A DNA stretch of 20,864 nucleotides from Verrucomicrobiota bacterium (GCA_023429545.1 JAEYUU010000453.1:1-20864); one strand, 5' to 3'. Numbered from the stretch's first letter, positions 6,436 to 14,610 are shown. Notes: a model not told the origin generated them from the letters alone. Translations and numbers: made by a program.

Positions 6436-9400
6436 TTACCCCAGCCGGATCAGCAGGTCCTTGCTCTCCACGCTTTCACCGACTTTCACCAGCACCTCCT
6501 GCACGGTACCGGCGGCGGGAGCGCCCACTGCGGCGAACATCTTCATGGCCTCCAGGGTGAGCAGGGTTTCGCCCTCCTTCACCTTCTGGCCCACGCTCAC
6601 GGCGACACTCGCGATCATGCCGGGCATGGGTGCGCCGACTTCGCTCGTCTTCGCGGGATCTGCCTTGGCACGCGTAGCGCCGTCCTTGGCGAGCTTCTTG
6701 TTCACCACGGTGGTGTGGCGTGGATAGCCGTTGAGTTCGAAGATGGCCGTCTGCCTGCCTTTCGCATCGGGCTCGGTGAGATTGAGCATGCGGATGAAGA
6801 GGGTCTTGCCCTCCTCCAGGTCCACGTGGATCTCCTCCTCGTCACGCAGGCCGTAGTAGTACGCGGAGGTGGGGAGTGCGCTCACATCGCCGAACTGCTC
6901 GCGATGGTCGGCGTACTTCATGAACACATCGGGATACATGAGGTAGCTCCACACATCGTCCTCGGTGGGCTTCTTCTTGAGCCTGGTCTCAAGCTCCTTG
7001 CGCACGTCCTCCAGCTTGATCTTGGGCGCGTGCTCACCGGGGCGCCCTTTGATGCGCTTGCCGCCCTTGCCTACAATGGCGTCCGCCAGGGCGTGCCATT
7101 TGGCCCAGGAGTCCTTGGCTTCGTCCTTGTCGAGCCCGTAGAAGGGCTCGCCCAGCCAGCCTTCAAACATGCTGGTGACGTCCTTGCTCCACTTCGTGCC
7201 CTTGAGATTGATGATGTCCGCGGGTTTCACGCCGCGCGCCACGCATTCGATGGCGAGGTCGCCCACGACTTTGGAACTTGGAGTCACCTTGATGATGTCA
7301 CCGCAGAGCTGGTTCACCTCTGCGTAGGCGTGCGCGATCTCCGGCCAGCGCGGCCCCAGGCCCATGCCATTGGCCTGTTCCTTGAGGTTCGTGTATTGGC
7401 CGCCCGGCATTTCATGGAGGTATACCTCCGCCGTGCCGTAGGGCTCGCTGGTGTCAAAGGGCTTGTAGAACGCGCGCACCGCGGCCCAGTAGTCGCTGAA
7501 CTCCTGCAGCGCCTCGGGATCCAGTCCCGTATCACGCGGCGTGTGCTGGAGGCTGGCGACGATGCTGTTCAGGTTTGGTTGCGAGGTGCCGCCGCTCATG
7601 CTGGCGATGGCTGCATCCGCAACATCCACGCCGCCATCGGCTGCCTGCAGGATGCTGCCGGCATTCAGACCGCTGGTGTCATGAGTGTGGAAGTGGATGG
7701 GGATGCCCACTTCTTCCTTGAGTGCCTTCACCAGCTTCTTCGCCGCATAGGGACGCACGAGTCCGGCCATGTCCTTGATGCACAGCATGTGCGCGCCCAT
7801 GCGCTCCAGCTCGCGAGCGAGCTTCACGTAGTACTTGAGGCCGTACTTGTCGCGCTTGGGATCCAGGATGTCCCCGGTGTAGCAGAGCGTGCCTTCGCAG
7901 GTGGACTGCGTGTCCTCACGCACGGCTTCCATGGCGGGGGCGAGATTGGGCAGGTAGTTCAGCGAGTCAAAGATGCGGAAGATGTCCATGCCATTCTCCG
8001 CGGCATGCTTCACGAATCCCTTCACCACATTGTCCGGATAGTTGCTGTAGCCCACCGCATTGGATCCGCGGAAGAGCATCTGCAGGAGAATGTTCGGCAC
8101 GCGGGCGCGGAGCTGGCGGAGACGTTCCCAGGGATCCTCGCGCAGGAAGCGCATGGTCACATCGAAGGTGGCGCCGCCCCACATCTCCAGGGAGAAAAGA
8201 TTCGGCGTGCGGCGCGCCACGGCGTCCGCCACGGCGAGCATGTCATACGTGCGCATGCGCGTGGCCAGCAGGGACTGGTGCGCATCCCGGAAGGTGGTGT
8301 CCGTGAGGAGCAGGCGCTTCTGTTTGGCGACCCAGTTCTTGCAGAAGGCCTCCGGGCCCATCTCGGTGAGAAGCTGCTTTGTGCCACGAGCCGGCGCGAT
8401 GCGGTGATCCCAGCGCGGCACGGGCGGCGTACGGAACTCCTGGTCCGGCTTGTGCCCCTTGGCGAAGGGGTTGCCGTTCACGTTCACGTCCACGAGGTAG
8501 TTGAGCAGCTTCGTCGCGCGGTCCTTGCGCGGGGCGAACTTGAAGAGGTGCGGATTGGTGTCGATGAAGCGTGTGGTCGCCTGGCCGCTGCGGAAGAGCG
8601 GGTCGTGAATGACATTCAGGAGGAAGGGGATGTTCGTCTTCACCCCGCGGATGCGGAACTCACTGAGCGCGCGGTGCATGCGATCCAGCGCCTGCTGATA
8701 CGTGCGGCCGAAGGTGGTCACCTTCACCAGCATGGAATCATAATAGGGCGTGATGACCGCGCCATTCACGCCGAGCGCACCATCGAGGCGCACGCCGAAG
8801 CCGCCCGCGCTGCGGTACGTGAGGATCTTGCCAAAGTCGGGCGTGAAACCGTTCTCGGGATCCTCCGTGGTGATACGGCACTGGATGGCGTAGCCGGACT
8901 TCTCAATATCCTTCTGCTGCGGCAAATCCAGCGGCTCCTCATGCAGTTTTGAACCCTGCGCGATGAGGATCTGGGTGCGCACGATGTCGATCGCGGTGAT
9001 CTCCTCCGTGACAGTGTGCTCCACCTGGATGCGGGGATTCATCTCGATGAAGAACCACTCACCGGTATCCACATCCACGAGGAACTCGACCGTGCCGGCG
9101 TGGGTGTAGTTCACCGCCCTGGCGATGCTGACCGCCGCGTCGCAGAGGCCATCGATGATCTTCTGATCCACCTGGTAGCTGGGAGCTTGCTCGATGACCT
9201 TCTGGTGACGGCGCTGCACGGAGCAGTCGCGCTCATGCAGGTGCATGACATTGCCATGCTTGTCCGCGAGGATCTGCACCTCGATGTGCTTCGCCCGGCC
9301 CACGAATTTCTCCAGGAACACGGCGCCATTGCCGAAGGCGCGCTTCGCCTCGGTCTGGGCTTCATCGAGCAGTTGCTCGAGTTCCTTCGCCTCGCGCACC

Positions 9401-9963
9401 ACGCGCATGCCGCGTCCACCGCCGCCGAAGGCCGCCTTGATGATGAGGGGGAATCCAATCTTCCGCGCTGCGGCGAGCGCCTCCTTGCGGGAGTCGATGG
9501 GGTCCTTCGTGCCTGGCAGGGTGGGCACGCCGAGCTTCTCGGCCACATTGCGCGCGGCGGTCTTGTCACCCATCATCTCGAGCACGCGTGAATCCGGGCC
9601 GATGAAGATGATGCCCGCGTCGCGGCACGCCTGGGCGAAGAGGGGATTCTCAGAGAGGAAGCCGTAGCCGGGGTGGATGGCGTCCACACCCTTCTCCTTC
9701 GCCAGCGCCACGATGCCCTCGTAGTCGAGGTAGGCGCCGAGAGGTCCCTTGTCCTTGTTCAGTTCATAGGCCTCATCCGCCTTGAAGCGGTGCGGGCAGA
9801 AACGGTCCTCCTGGGCGTAGACGGCCACGGTGCGGATGCCCAGCTCGGTGGCGGCGCGGAAGACGCGGATGGCGATCTCAGAACGATTTGCCACCATGAG
9901 CTTGCGAATCGGGCGGATTTCAAGCGGGGCTGGCTCGGACGCGGGGAACTTTTTGCTGGGCAT
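6436..9963 (-). CDS. pyc: Pyruvate carboxylase, single-chain
   Basis: The enzyme carboxylates pyruvate to oxaloacetate using ATP, bicarbonate and covalently bound biotin, replenishing the TCA cycle in the cytoplasm. All domains are in one 1175-residue chain of normal family length. The biotin carboxylase domain (about 18-470) has the ATP-grasp glycine loop GGGGRGM (180-186) and EMNPRIQVEHTVTE (307-320). The carboxyltransferase domain (about 550-850) has DTTFRDAHQSL (555-565), CIKDMAGL (728-735) and metal-binding HFHTHDTSG (757-765). A central allosteric/PC tetramerisation region follows. The C-terminal biotinyl domain has EAMKM with Lys1141, 34 residues from the end as expected. The gene is divergent from a TetR-family regulator across a 113-bp gap that contains two dyads, so regulation by that protein is possible. 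No Shine-Dalgarno site is seen. Confidence 0.97.
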   Translation of the reverse strand: MPSKKFPASEPAPLEIRPIRKLMVANRSEIAIRVFRAATELGIRTVAVYAQEDRFCPHRFKADEAYELNKDKGPLGAYLDYEGIVALAKEKGVDAIHPGYGFLSENPLFAQACRDAGIIFIGPDSRVLEMMGDKTAARNVAEKLGVPTLPGTKDPIDSRKEALAAARKIGFPLIIKAAFGGGGRGMRVVREAKELEQLLDEAQTEAKRAFGNGAVFLEKFVGRAKHIEVQILADKHGNVMHLHERDCSVQRRHQKVIEQAPSYQVDQKIIDGLCDAAVSIARAVNYTHAGTVEFLVDVDTGEWFFIEMNPRIQVEHTVTEEITAIDIVRTQILIAQGSKLHEEPLDLPQQKDIEKSGYAIQCRITTEDPENGFTPDFGKILTYRSAGGFGVRLDGALGVNGAVITPYYDSMLVKVTTFGRTYQQALDRMHRALSEFRIRGVKTNIPFLLNVIHDPLFRSGQATTRFIDTNPHLFKFAPRKDRATKLLNYLVDVNVNGNPFAKGHKPDQEFRTPPVPRWDHRIAPARGTKQLLTEMGPEAFCKNWVAKQKRLLLTDTTFRDAHQSLLATRMRTYDMLAVADAVARRTPNLFSLEMWGGATFDVTMRFLREDPWERLRQLRARVPNILLQMLFRGSNAVGYSNYPDNVVKGFVKHAAENGMDIFRIFDSLNYLPNLAPAMEAVREDTQSTCEGTLCYTGDILDPKRDKYGLKYYVKLARELERMGAHMLCIKDMAGLVRPYAAKKLVKALKEEVGIPIHFHTHDTSGLNAGSILQAADGGVDVADAAIASMSGGTSQPNLNSIVASLQHTPRDTGLDPEALQEFSDYWAAVRAFYKPFDTSEPYGTAEVYLHEMPGGQYTNLKEQANGMGLGPRWPEIAHAYAEVNQLCGDIIKVTPSSKVVGDLAIECVARGVKPADIINLKGTKWSKDVTSMFEGWLGEPFYGLDKDEAKDSWAKWHALADAIVGKGGKRIKGRPGEHAPKIKLEDVRKELETRLKKKPTEDDVWSYLMYPDVFMKYADHREQFGDVSALPTSAYYYGLRDEEEIHVDLEEGKTLFIRMLNLTEPDAKGRQTAIFELNGYPRHTTVVNKKLAKDGATRAKADPAKTSEVGAPMPGMIASVAVSVGQKVKEGETLLTLEAMKMFAAVGAPAAGTVQEVLVKVGESVESKDLLIRLG

Positions 9964-10026
9964 GGAAGGAGCGAGGGGTTGCGTGCACTCATCATCCCCA
10001 GCTTCCCCGGAGTAGCAAGCGTCTGA

Positions 10027-10064
10027 ACTTGAATTTTGACAAGTCTGTCTACTGACCGATAGAC
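10027..10064. promoter_or_regulatory. Two 18-bp dyads, candidate TetR-family operators
   Basis: ACTTG-N8-CAAGT (10027-10044) and GTCTA-N8-TAGAC (10047-10064) each have perfect 5-bp arms and an 8-base spacer. Their centres (10035.5 and 10055.5) are 20 bp apart, about two helical turns. The second dyad resembles the TAGAC-type half-sites known for several TetR/AcrR regulators. It overlaps the putative promoter of the TetR gene and lies within the pyc upstream region. Binding is inferred, not shown. Confidence 0.5.
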
Positions 10065-10065
10065 T
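10036..10065 (+). promoter_or_regulatory. Predicted sigma-70-type promoter of the TetR gene
   Basis: A perfect TTGACA (-35, 10036-10041) is followed after 18 bases by TAGACT (-10, 10060-10065, four of six consensus matches). Transcription would start at about 10072, only about five bases before the ATG at 10077. The message would be almost leaderless, which fits the lack of a ribosome-binding site. The -35 and -10 elements overlap the two dyads, as expected for autorepression. Confidence 0.45.
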
Positions 10066-10076
10066 CCCGTTTTTTC

Positions 10077-10685
10077 ATGGCCCGCCCTCGAGACATCACC
10101 AAGGCAGAGATCATCGATGCCGCCCGCCGTCTGCTTCAGACACGGGGCTGCAATGGCTTCAGCGTGCGTGATGTGAGTGACGAAGTGGGCATCACCACGG
10201 CCAGCCTGCACTACCATTTCCCCGCCAAGGCGGGGCTCATTGCGGAGGTGCTGCGCCAGGACTGTGCGCGGATGAACGAGCGCATGGCCGCGATTGAGAG
10301 CGAGGCGGAAACGTTCGCGTTCCGCACGCAGTTGATGAACCACTTTTTCTCCACTTCATCGAAGGAACCTGGCGCCATCGGACCCGCCGTGGTGGCGATG
10401 GTGGATCTCTTTACCCTGCCGCCCGAGTGCCAGTCCGAGGTGCAGCAGTGGTTCCTGAGCATGGAGGGCTGGCTCACGCGCTTCGCCATGCAGGCGAGGG
10501 CAACTGGGGAACTGCCGACGGATCGCGCGGTGGATGCCCAGGTGTCCGAGGCGTGCGCCGCGCTGCTGGGGGCGATGCTGCTGCCGCGCACACGGGATCA
10601 TCTTTCGCCTTTGCAAGGCTCCGGTCCTCGGCTAGCAAACAAACCTCATGGACACACTCGCCCGCCTGGAACAGGTCTTCCATAA
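10077..10685 (+). CDS. TetR/AcrR-family transcriptional regulator
   Basis: The 202-residue protein begins with a TetR-type N-terminal DNA-binding domain. The helix-turn-helix is FSVRDVSDEVGITTASLHYHF (residues 28-48), followed by the usual KAGLIAEVL helix. The C-terminal ligand-sensing part (about 65-185) is helical and includes LMNHFFSTSSKEPGAIGPAVVAMVDLFTLP, in keeping with ligand-controlled repressors. The ligand cannot be read from the sequence. The last 20 or so residues look unstructured and overlap the start of the acyl carrier protein gene by 38 bp. The two are therefore probably on one transcript and may be translationally coupled. Likely targets are its own promoter, which carries two dyads, and possibly the divergent pyc gene. 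Alternatively it controls the whole acylation cassette downstream. Confidence 0.92.
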   Translation: MARPRDITKAEIIDAARRLLQTRGCNGFSVRDVSDEVGITTASLHYHFPAKAGLIAEVLRQDCARMNERMAAIESEAETFAFRTQLMNHFFSTSSKEPGAIGPAVVAMVDLFTLPPECQSEVQQWFLSMEGWLTRFAMQARATGELPTDRAVDAQVSEACAALLGAMLLPRTRDHLSPLQGSGPRLANKPHGHTRPPGTGLP

Positions 10686-10884
10686 CATCTTCGAGGACGA
10701 CAGCATCGTGCTCACGCGTGAAACCACGGCGGAGGACATCGAGGCCTGGGACTCCGTGCAGCACGTGACGCTCATGCTCGAGGTGGAGTCCGAGTTCAAA
10801 GTGCGCTTCTCCACATCTGAGATGGCCTACCTGAAGAACGTGGGCGAGCTGGTGGATTTGATTGAGAAGAAGAGGAAGAAGTAG
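10648..10884 (+). CDS. Acyl carrier protein of an FkbH/MBOAT cassette
   Basis: This 78-residue acidic helical protein has the length and fold pattern of a stand-alone acyl carrier protein. The 4'-phosphopantetheine attachment site is WDSVQHV with Ser36, the same position as in housekeeping AcpP. The family-typical ETTAEDIEAWDS and FSTSEMAYLKNVGEL stretches resemble carriers found beside FkbH enzymes rather than fatty-acid-synthase carriers. The C-terminal tail is basic (KKRKK), which is unusual and could help contact the membrane or the MBOAT partner. Its expected role is to carry an acyl unit, probably glyceryl, as a thioester from the FkbH protein to the membrane acyltransferase downstream. 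The gene overlaps the TetR gene by 38 bp and has no clear ribosome-binding site, which suggests coupled translation. Confidence 0.93.
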   Translation: MDTLARLEQVFHNIFEDDSIVLTRETTAEDIEAWDSVQHVTLMLEVESEFKVRFSTSEMAYLKNVGELVDLIEKKRKK

Positions 10885-10975
10885 GTGATGGTGTCCTTCT
10901 TGAATGTTCTAGTCGCAGAGCAGCGAAGCAGCAAAGCTGATTGAAATTTGGAGTTCCGATGGATGTTGGGCTTTC

Positions 10976-10990
10976 TGGCACGTCGTGCCA
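10976..10990. promoter_or_regulatory. 15-bp perfect palindrome TGGCACG-T-CGTGCCA
   Basis: Seven-base arms flank a single central base in the 264-bp gap between the carrier protein and FkbH genes. The loop is too short for an RNA hairpin, so a dimeric protein-binding site is the natural reading. A further TCGTG copy follows at 10992-10996. The binding protein is unknown. Confidence 0.4.
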
Positions 10991-11121
10991 TGTCGTGGAT
11001 GCCCTGAAGAAGCCTGTCATTGGGTGGTGTTTCTCCCAATGTCTTCCGTTGCGTTGCTGCCGATCCTAGAAGTGTTGCCATCCCCTCAAGCGAAGCAGAG
11101 GCCAGGATACCCATTCCCCGT

Positions 11122-11150
11122 TTTGCATCTTACCATCACCTTGATACAAT
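11122..11150 (+). promoter_or_regulatory. Predicted promoter for the FkbH gene, possibly leaderless
   Basis: TTTGCA (11122-11127, four of six) and TACAAT (11145-11150, five of six) are spaced by 17 bases, the optimal sigma-70 distance. The -10 box overlaps the first candidate ATG (11149), and transcription would begin at about 11157. That would make the ATG at 11158 the 5' end of a leaderless message. No ribosome-binding site precedes either ATG. Confidence 0.4.
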
Positions 11151-12996
11151 GGCCCCAATGGAAATCGCTGCCCAGTACCGTGCGCTGAAGAAGGATGGAC
11201 GTCTGCAGGACGCGCTGGCGCTGGCGCGTCGCGAGGTGTCCGCCGTGGAACCAAATGCGGTGGCGCAGCTCGGCAAGATGCTGCAGAGGGATCTTTGTGG
11301 AAGGGGTGAGCCATCGGCGGAGCCACTGCGCGTCTTCGTCGTGGGCCAATGCACCACCACCTACCTCCTCCCGATGCTCACCGCGTGGGCGTGGTCGGAC
11401 GGCATGCATGTGCAGGTGAGTGACTCTGAGTACGATCAGGTGGTGCAGTCGCTCATGGCACTGAAGGTGGAGGATGCGCCTGACGTGGTGGTGGTGCTCC
11501 CGTGGAACCAGCGGCTGCTGGCGCACGATGCACGGACTGCGGCGGAGCGCATCGAGGATGAGGTCGCGTTTCTCCATCAGTGCTGGGCGCAGGTGGAACG
11601 GCTCAGGTGCAAGCTGGTGCAGGTGTCCTACGACTGGATGGGCATCGGCGCGCTGGGTTACGGACTTTCTTCGCGTCACGACGGGGATATCTCACTCATC
11701 CAGCGGGTGAATGCCTCCCTCCGCGCTGCCCTGCCTGCGGGCGCGTACCTGGTGGATCTGAAACAGATCAGCTCGTGGCATGGCAAGTCGCGCTTCTATG
11801 ACGAGCGGAACTATCACTGGCTGAAACAACCATTCTCATCGGAGGGACTTTCCGTGCTGGCGCGACATGTGGCGGCGGGGATTCGTGTGCTGACCACCGG
11901 GCGGAAGAAGGTGCTGGTGCTGGATCTGGACAACACGCTGTGGGGTGGAGTGGTGGGTGAACTGGGCGCGCATGGCATTGCCGCTGCCGGCTCCACCGAA
12001 GGAGAGGCGTTCCTCGCATTCCAGAAGCATGTGAAGCGGCTGGGGCAATCTGGAGTTCTGCTCGCGGTATGCTCGAAGAACAATGACGCGGATGCGCGTG
12101 AGCCTTTTGAGAAGAATGCACAGATGGCCCTGCGGCTGGAGGACTTTGCGGCGTTTCACGCCTCGTGGGACACGAAGCCATCGCGGCTCAGGCAGATGGC
12201 GCTGGAGCTGAACCTGGGACTCGACAGCTTTGTCTTCTTCGATGACAACCCGGTGGAGCGTGCCCATGTGCGCGCGGAACTGCCCGAGGTGCTGGTGCCG
12301 GAGGTGCCTGCGGATCCGGCGCTGTACATCCGCGCATTGCAGGAGACGCTGGCCTTCGAGACGGTGGGCATCACCAGCGCGGATGCGGCGCGCGCTTCGC
12401 AGTATGCCGCGGAGAGCTCGCGGAAGCAGGCGCTGGGTGTCGCGGCCTCGCCAGAGGAGTATCTCACCTCGCTGGAGATGGGCGCGGAGATCCTGCCCAT
12501 CGGTCCGGATACCATCGACCGCGTGGTGGATCTCATCACGAAGACGAACCAGTTCAACCTCACCACGCGCCGCCACTCGCGCGCACGGGTGGAGGAGATG
12601 ACGGGCACGCCGGGCGCGGTGTGCTTCGCGGTGCAGCTCGCGGACAAGTTCGGCGACTACGGCATCATCTCCGTGGTGCTTTGCGAGCCGGACGCGGAAG
12701 CGCGGGAATCTGGTGCTCTGCGAATTGACACCTGGCTCATGAGCTGCCGCGCCATGGGCCGCCGGGTGGAGCATCTGGTGATGAATCACCTCGTGGAGCG
12801 GGCGCAGTCCGCCGGTTATGCAGAGCTGCTGGGCGAGTATCTGCCGACGCAGAAGAACACGCCGGTGAAGGCGCTGCTGGCCGACTTCGGCTTCGCGCCT
12901 TTGCCGGACCGTGGGGAAGGCTGGCACTGTTTGGGCTTGACTTTGCCCCCTGTCCAGAGCACGCAAGTGCGCCTCCTGACGACGGAGAACGCATGA
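11149..12996 (+). CDS. FkbH-family HAD-superfamily enzyme (glyceryl-ACP loading)
   Basis: The protein (615 residues from 11149) has an N-terminal SGNH-like alpha/beta region (about 60-250). An FkbH HAD domain follows, with motif I VLDLDNTLWGG (nucleophile Asp259, Asp261), motif II AVCSKN (308-311), Lys343 and motif IV FFDDNP (365-368). A C-terminal GNAT-like region (about 455-590) contains TKTNQFNLTTRR and DKFGDYGIISVV. Studied FkbH proteins take a phosphoglyceryl unit derived from 1,3-bisphosphoglycerate, remove the phosphate and load glyceryl onto a carrier protein. The cognate carrier is encoded just upstream, and a membrane acyltransferase follows. No polyketide synthase is present, so a surface ester rather than a polyketide extender unit is inferred. 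An open frame reaches back to 11020. 11149 or 11158 is preferred because residues before MEIAAQYRALKKDG are not protein-like and a promoter overlaps them. Confidence 0.92.
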   Translation: MAPMEIAAQYRALKKDGRLQDALALARREVSAVEPNAVAQLGKMLQRDLCGRGEPSAEPLRVFVVGQCTTTYLLPMLTAWAWSDGMHVQVSDSEYDQVVQSLMALKVEDAPDVVVVLPWNQRLLAHDARTAAERIEDEVAFLHQCWAQVERLRCKLVQVSYDWMGIGALGYGLSSRHDGDISLIQRVNASLRAALPAGAYLVDLKQISSWHGKSRFYDERNYHWLKQPFSSEGLSVLARHVAAGIRVLTTGRKKVLVLDLDNTLWGGVVGELGAHGIAAAGSTEGEAFLAFQKHVKRLGQSGVLLAVCSKNNDADAREPFEKNAQMALRLEDFAAFHASWDTKPSRLRQMALELNLGLDSFVFFDDNPVERAHVRAELPEVLVPEVPADPALYIRALQETLAFETVGITSADAARASQYAAESSRKQALGVAASPEEYLTSLEMGAEILPIGPDTIDRVVDLITKTNQFNLTTRRHSRARVEEMTGTPGAVCFAVQLADKFGDYGIISVVLCEPDAEARESGALRIDTWLMSCRAMGRRVEHLVMNHLVERAQSAGYAELLGEYLPTQKNTPVKALLADFGFAPLPDRGEGWHCLGLTLPPVQSTQVRLLTTENA

Positions 12997-13076
12997 TGAT
13001 AAGCTCCACACCACTCGCACCGCCGTGAAGACGCGGGCGCCGCAGAAAGACCGCGGTGCCCTGCTTCATGTTTGAG

Positions 13077-13108
13077 CAGCCAGCCCTGATGACACAGCGG
13101 GCTGGCTG
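13077..13108 (+). repeat. 10-bp perfect stem-loop between FkbH and MBOAT genes
   Basis: CAGCCAGCCC (13077-13086) pairs perfectly with GGGCTGGCTG (13099-13108) around a 12-base loop. It lies 80 bp after the FkbH stop and 39 bp before the MBOAT start. It is GC-rich and strong but is not followed by a T-run. It looks more like an mRNA processing or stability element, or an attenuator, than a classical terminator. Confidence 0.5.
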
Positions 13109-13146
13109 GTGCGTGTCAACCCCGTGTGAGTTTGTGCTGCTGCGTC

Positions 13147-14610
13147 ATGCTGTTCAATTCGTTCGATTTCGTCATCTTTTTTGCGGTCATCTTTGCCATT
13201 TACTGGGCCATTCCCTTCCGGGCCCAGAACTGGCTCTTGATTGCGGCGAGCTATCTCTTCTACGGATGGTGGGGCTTCTTAGAGCCGAAGCTGAGCGGCT
13301 GGGAAAAGGCGCTGCCGCTCGTGCTGCTGGCTGCGTCCACGATCTTCACGCATGTGTGCGCGAAGGCGGTCTATGCGCTGCCGGAGGAATCGAAACGGCG
13401 GCGCATGTGGTTCTGGATCGGCGTGGGTGTGAATATCGGCATGCTCGGCTACTTCAAGTACCGCGGCTTCTTCCTGGAGAATGTGTCCGCAGTGGCATCC
13501 CAGTTTGGGTGGACGACGACTCCGGTGGTCATGCAGTTCCTTCTGCCGGCGGGCATCAGCTTTTATACATTCCAGGGGCTGTCGTATCTTATCGACGTGG
13601 ATGGAGGCTCGCAAAAGCCCGCGGAGAAGATGTGGGACTTTGCGCTGTTCCACTCGTTCTTTCCGCAGCTCGTCGCGGGGCCCATCGAGCGCAGTCGCAA
13701 TCTCCTGCCGCAACTCACCTCCCCACGCACCCTGGCGCCGGACCAGCTCTGGAGCGGGCTGCAGCTCATCATCATCGGCTATGTGAAGAAGGTGGCGATC
13801 GCGGATGCGATTGCGCCGATGACGCGCGAGGCCTTCTCCAATCCCGCCGCGCAGACCGGTGCGGGCCTCATGCTGGCGTTGTATCTCTTCGCCCTGCAGA
13901 TCTACGGCGACTTCTCCGGGTACAGCGACATCGCGCGCGGCTGCGCCCGGCTGCTGGGGGTGAATCTCTCGATCAACTTCCGCCAGCCGTACTTCGCGCG
14001 AAACATCACGGAGTTCTGGGAGCGCTGGCACATCTCGCTCTCCACCTGGTTGCGTGACTATGTCTTCGTGCCGCTGTGCCGCCAGTTTCGCGGGAAGAAA
14101 TGGCTGAACTTCAATCTTTTCCTCACCATGCTGATCTCCGGCATCTGGCATGGGGCCTCGTGGAACTTTGTCATGTGGGGCGTGGTGCTCGGTCTCATGC
14201 TGGTGATCCACAAGCTGTGGTCCGGTCCGAAGGCGAGCAAGCACCCGCACCGCCCGAAGAATGCGCGCGAGTGGATCGTGCAGCTCGGCGGCATGGCGCT
14301 CACCTTCCACTGCGTGTGCCTCACGCTCATCTTTGTGAAGACGAGATCGCTGGCGGATGCGTGGACCTTCATCTCAGGCATTGCGAAAGGCGGAGCCATC
14401 GCGCCGGACCTCATGGCGCTGTGGTATGTGCTCTTCTACGGCATCGTGGTTCTTTTTATCGACCTCCCCTGCTGGTGGCGGGACCGCGAGATGCCCGTGG
14501 CGGAGACCGCCTCGCCGTGGAGGAGGGGAGTGGTGTACGGCCTGCTTCTCCTGCTGCTCGCCTTCCTGGGCGAGATGGAGGGTGTGTCGTTTGTGTATTT
14601 CCAGTTTTAG
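13147..14610 (+). CDS. MBOAT-family membrane O-acyltransferase (AlgI/DltB-like)
   Basis: This 487-residue integral membrane protein has about ten or more hydrophobic spans along its length. The MBOAT signatures are clear: GPIERSRNLLPQL (178-190), QIYGDFSGYSDIARG (251-265), FWERWHISLSTWLRDYVFVPL (290-310, His295) and GIWHGASW (332-339) with the invariant catalytic His335. The family moves acyl groups from a cytoplasmic donor across the membrane onto extracytoplasmic hydroxyls. AlgI acetylates alginate, and DltB receives D-alanyl groups from the carrier DltC. Here the nearby carrier and FkbH genes imply an ACP-bound donor rather than acetyl-CoA. The start at 13147 (MLFNSFDF) is typical of the family; a GTG seven codons upstream adds a cysteine run and is less likely. 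The downstream partner is an SGNH-like protein. Confidence 0.95.
   Translation: MLFNSFDFVIFFAVIFAIYWAIPFRAQNWLLIAASYLFYGWWGFLEPKLSGWEKALPLVLLAASTIFTHVCAKAVYALPEESKRRRMWFWIGVGVNIGMLGYFKYRGFFLENVSAVASQFGWTTTPVVMQFLLPAGISFYTFQGLSYLIDVDGGSQKPAEKMWDFALFHSFFPQLVAGPIERSRNLLPQLTSPRTLAPDQLWSGLQLIIIGYVKKVAIADAIAPMTREAFSNPAAQTGAGLMLALYLFALQIYGDFSGYSDIARGCARLLGVNLSINFRQPYFARNITEFWERWHISLSTWLRDYVFVPLCRQFRGKKWLNFNLFLTMLISGIWHGASWNFVMWGVVLGLMLVIHKLWSGPKASKHPHRPKNAREWIVQLGGMALTFHCVCLTLIFVKTRSLADAWTFISGIAKGGAIAPDLMALWYVLFYGIVVLFIDLPCWWRDREMPVAETASPWRRGVVYGLLLLLLAFLGEMEGVSFVYFQF

Noticed and set aside
6715..8952. A 745-residue open frame on the plus strand, inside pyc
   Set aside because: It lies wholly antisense to the well-conserved pyruvate carboxylase gene. 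Its translation is histidine/alanine/valine-rich with no domain. GC-rich codon bias explains the lack of stops.
10976..10995. TGGCACG looks like the -24 half of a sigma-54 promoter
   Set aside because: The -12 element (TTGC at the fixed distance) is missing on the plus strand. The match is explained by the palindrome itself.
11836..13020. A 394-residue open frame on the minus strand
   Set aside because: It is antisense to the FkbH gene, with an arginine/histidine/leucine-rich shadow composition and no recognisable domain.
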